Of a stretch of 64,000 nucleotides of DNA, positions 63,684 through 64,000 are shown piece after piece. The stretch's first letter is position 1. Each line of letters begins with the position of its first letter. Made by a program: the position numbers and the translations under genes. The notes beneath the pieces are model-generated. The model made no database searches, had not been told where the DNA came from, and worked only from the letters and a program-made list of their open reading frames with translations. This DNA is from Oceanospirillaceae bacterium (lineage in GTDB: Bacteria; Pseudomonadota; Gammaproteobacteria; Pseudomonadales; Oceanobacteraceae). Location: contig PBQA01000033.1 of NCBI GenBank assembly GCA_002724925.1, positions 186,001 through 250,000 of the forward strand. Reading direction: 5' to 3'.

Positions 63684-64000
63684 TTAACAGTACTGCGCTA
63701 CATCAACGATAATGCGTCGCAACCAGCGGTGTGCCTGGTGATGTTGAAGTAACGGCGACCAGGCCATCTTCAACTCAAACGGGGGAATCTGAAACGGAGG
63801 TTCTTTCACTTGCAAAGAAGCTGACTCTGCCTGCATGTCAGCGACCTTGCGTGGCAGGGTCGCCACAAGATCATTATTCAACGCAAGCAGTGCCGGCATT
63901 TGATAATGCCGGGTAAAAACAGATATTTTGCGCTTCTGCCCTAACTTAGATAATGCATTGTCGACCCAGCCCAGACGCACAACTTTCTCCGGATCGATGC
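63684..64000 (-). CDS. LysR-family regulator, C-terminal part (truncated by window edge)
   Basis: The frame is open to the right edge, so the N-terminal half lies beyond the window. The visible 105 residues look like the end of a LysR effector domain: FTRHYQMPALLALNNDLVATLPRKVA, then FELKMAWSPLLQHHQAHRWLRRII. The H-x5-8-WLR end is common in NodD/LeuO-type members. The stop is TAA-type on the minus strand. The gap to the hemerythrin promoter is short and holds nothing else. Confidence 0.75.
   Translation of the reverse strand, partial: IDPEKVVRLGWVDNALSKLGQKRKISVFTRHYQMPALLALNNDLVATLPRKVADMQAESASLQVKEPPFQIPPFELKMAWSPLLQHHQAHRWLRRIIVDVAQYC

Overview
The window looks like chromosomal DNA of a marine gammaproteobacterium, probably in the Oceanospirillales/Pseudomonadales area. 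This is inferred from gene content (fatty acid cis/trans isomerase, SUF regulator of the gammaproteobacterial Rrf2 type, fpr with a divergent FinR-like LysR gene, MotY, long-form DapD, MCPs with NIT and HBM sensors) and from the argG / motY / pyrC / rnt neighbourhood that resembles Pseudomonas. No phage, transposon, CRISPR array, rRNA or tRNA was recognised. It holds about 56 protein genes, one LysR remnant and several well-formed terminators.

Layout. 1-7.1 kb: 5'-truncated cis/trans isomerase, a Pmp3-type peptide, an exported glutathione peroxidase, nucleoid protein YejK and two tandem paralogous lipoproteins. 7.2-11.5 kb: a RecQ-type helicase, TcdA and a PAS-GGDEF protein. 11.6-21.9 kb: the SUF iron-sulfur locus (sufR divergent from sufBCDS-sufA, with sufT 3.7 kb further on). 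Between sufA and sufT lie three opposite-strand genes: a rhomboid protease, a B-box zinc/membrane protein, and a 189-residue protein carrying a ribosome-inactivating-protein (RIP) active-site signature. 22-31 kb: a DSD1-type PLP enzyme, two chemoreceptors, arsC-like/dapD, nth, gloA and cytochrome b561. 31-36 kb: an NAD-kinase-like protein, outer-membrane phospholipase A, a zinc-ribbon protein, fpr and finR-like. 35.7-42.4 kb: a response regulator, a hybrid kinase and three tandem paralogous lipoproteins. Each of the three lipoprotein genes is preceded by the same palindrome TTCACCC-N4-GGGTGAA. 42.4-47.5 kb: TauE-type exporter, amidase, solute-binding protein, CBS protein, a small secreted protein and a LysR remnant. 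47.5-59.7 kb: argG, alpha-2-macroglobulin-like lipoprotein plus PBP1C, motY, pyrC, rnt and a YacL-type gene. 59.7-64 kb: YghU-type GST, class 3 lipase, Gre-factor-like protein, YeaD-type mutarotase, bacteriohemerythrin under a perfect FNR/ANR box, and a truncated LysR gene.

Most genes serve housekeeping, envelope maintenance, signalling or stress roles. The most unusual items are the RIP-like protein in the suf locus, the three-gene lipoprotein regulon with its shared operator, and the ribosomal protein bL12-like tail fused to the last of those lipoproteins. All functional calls rest on reading the sequence; no database search was possible.
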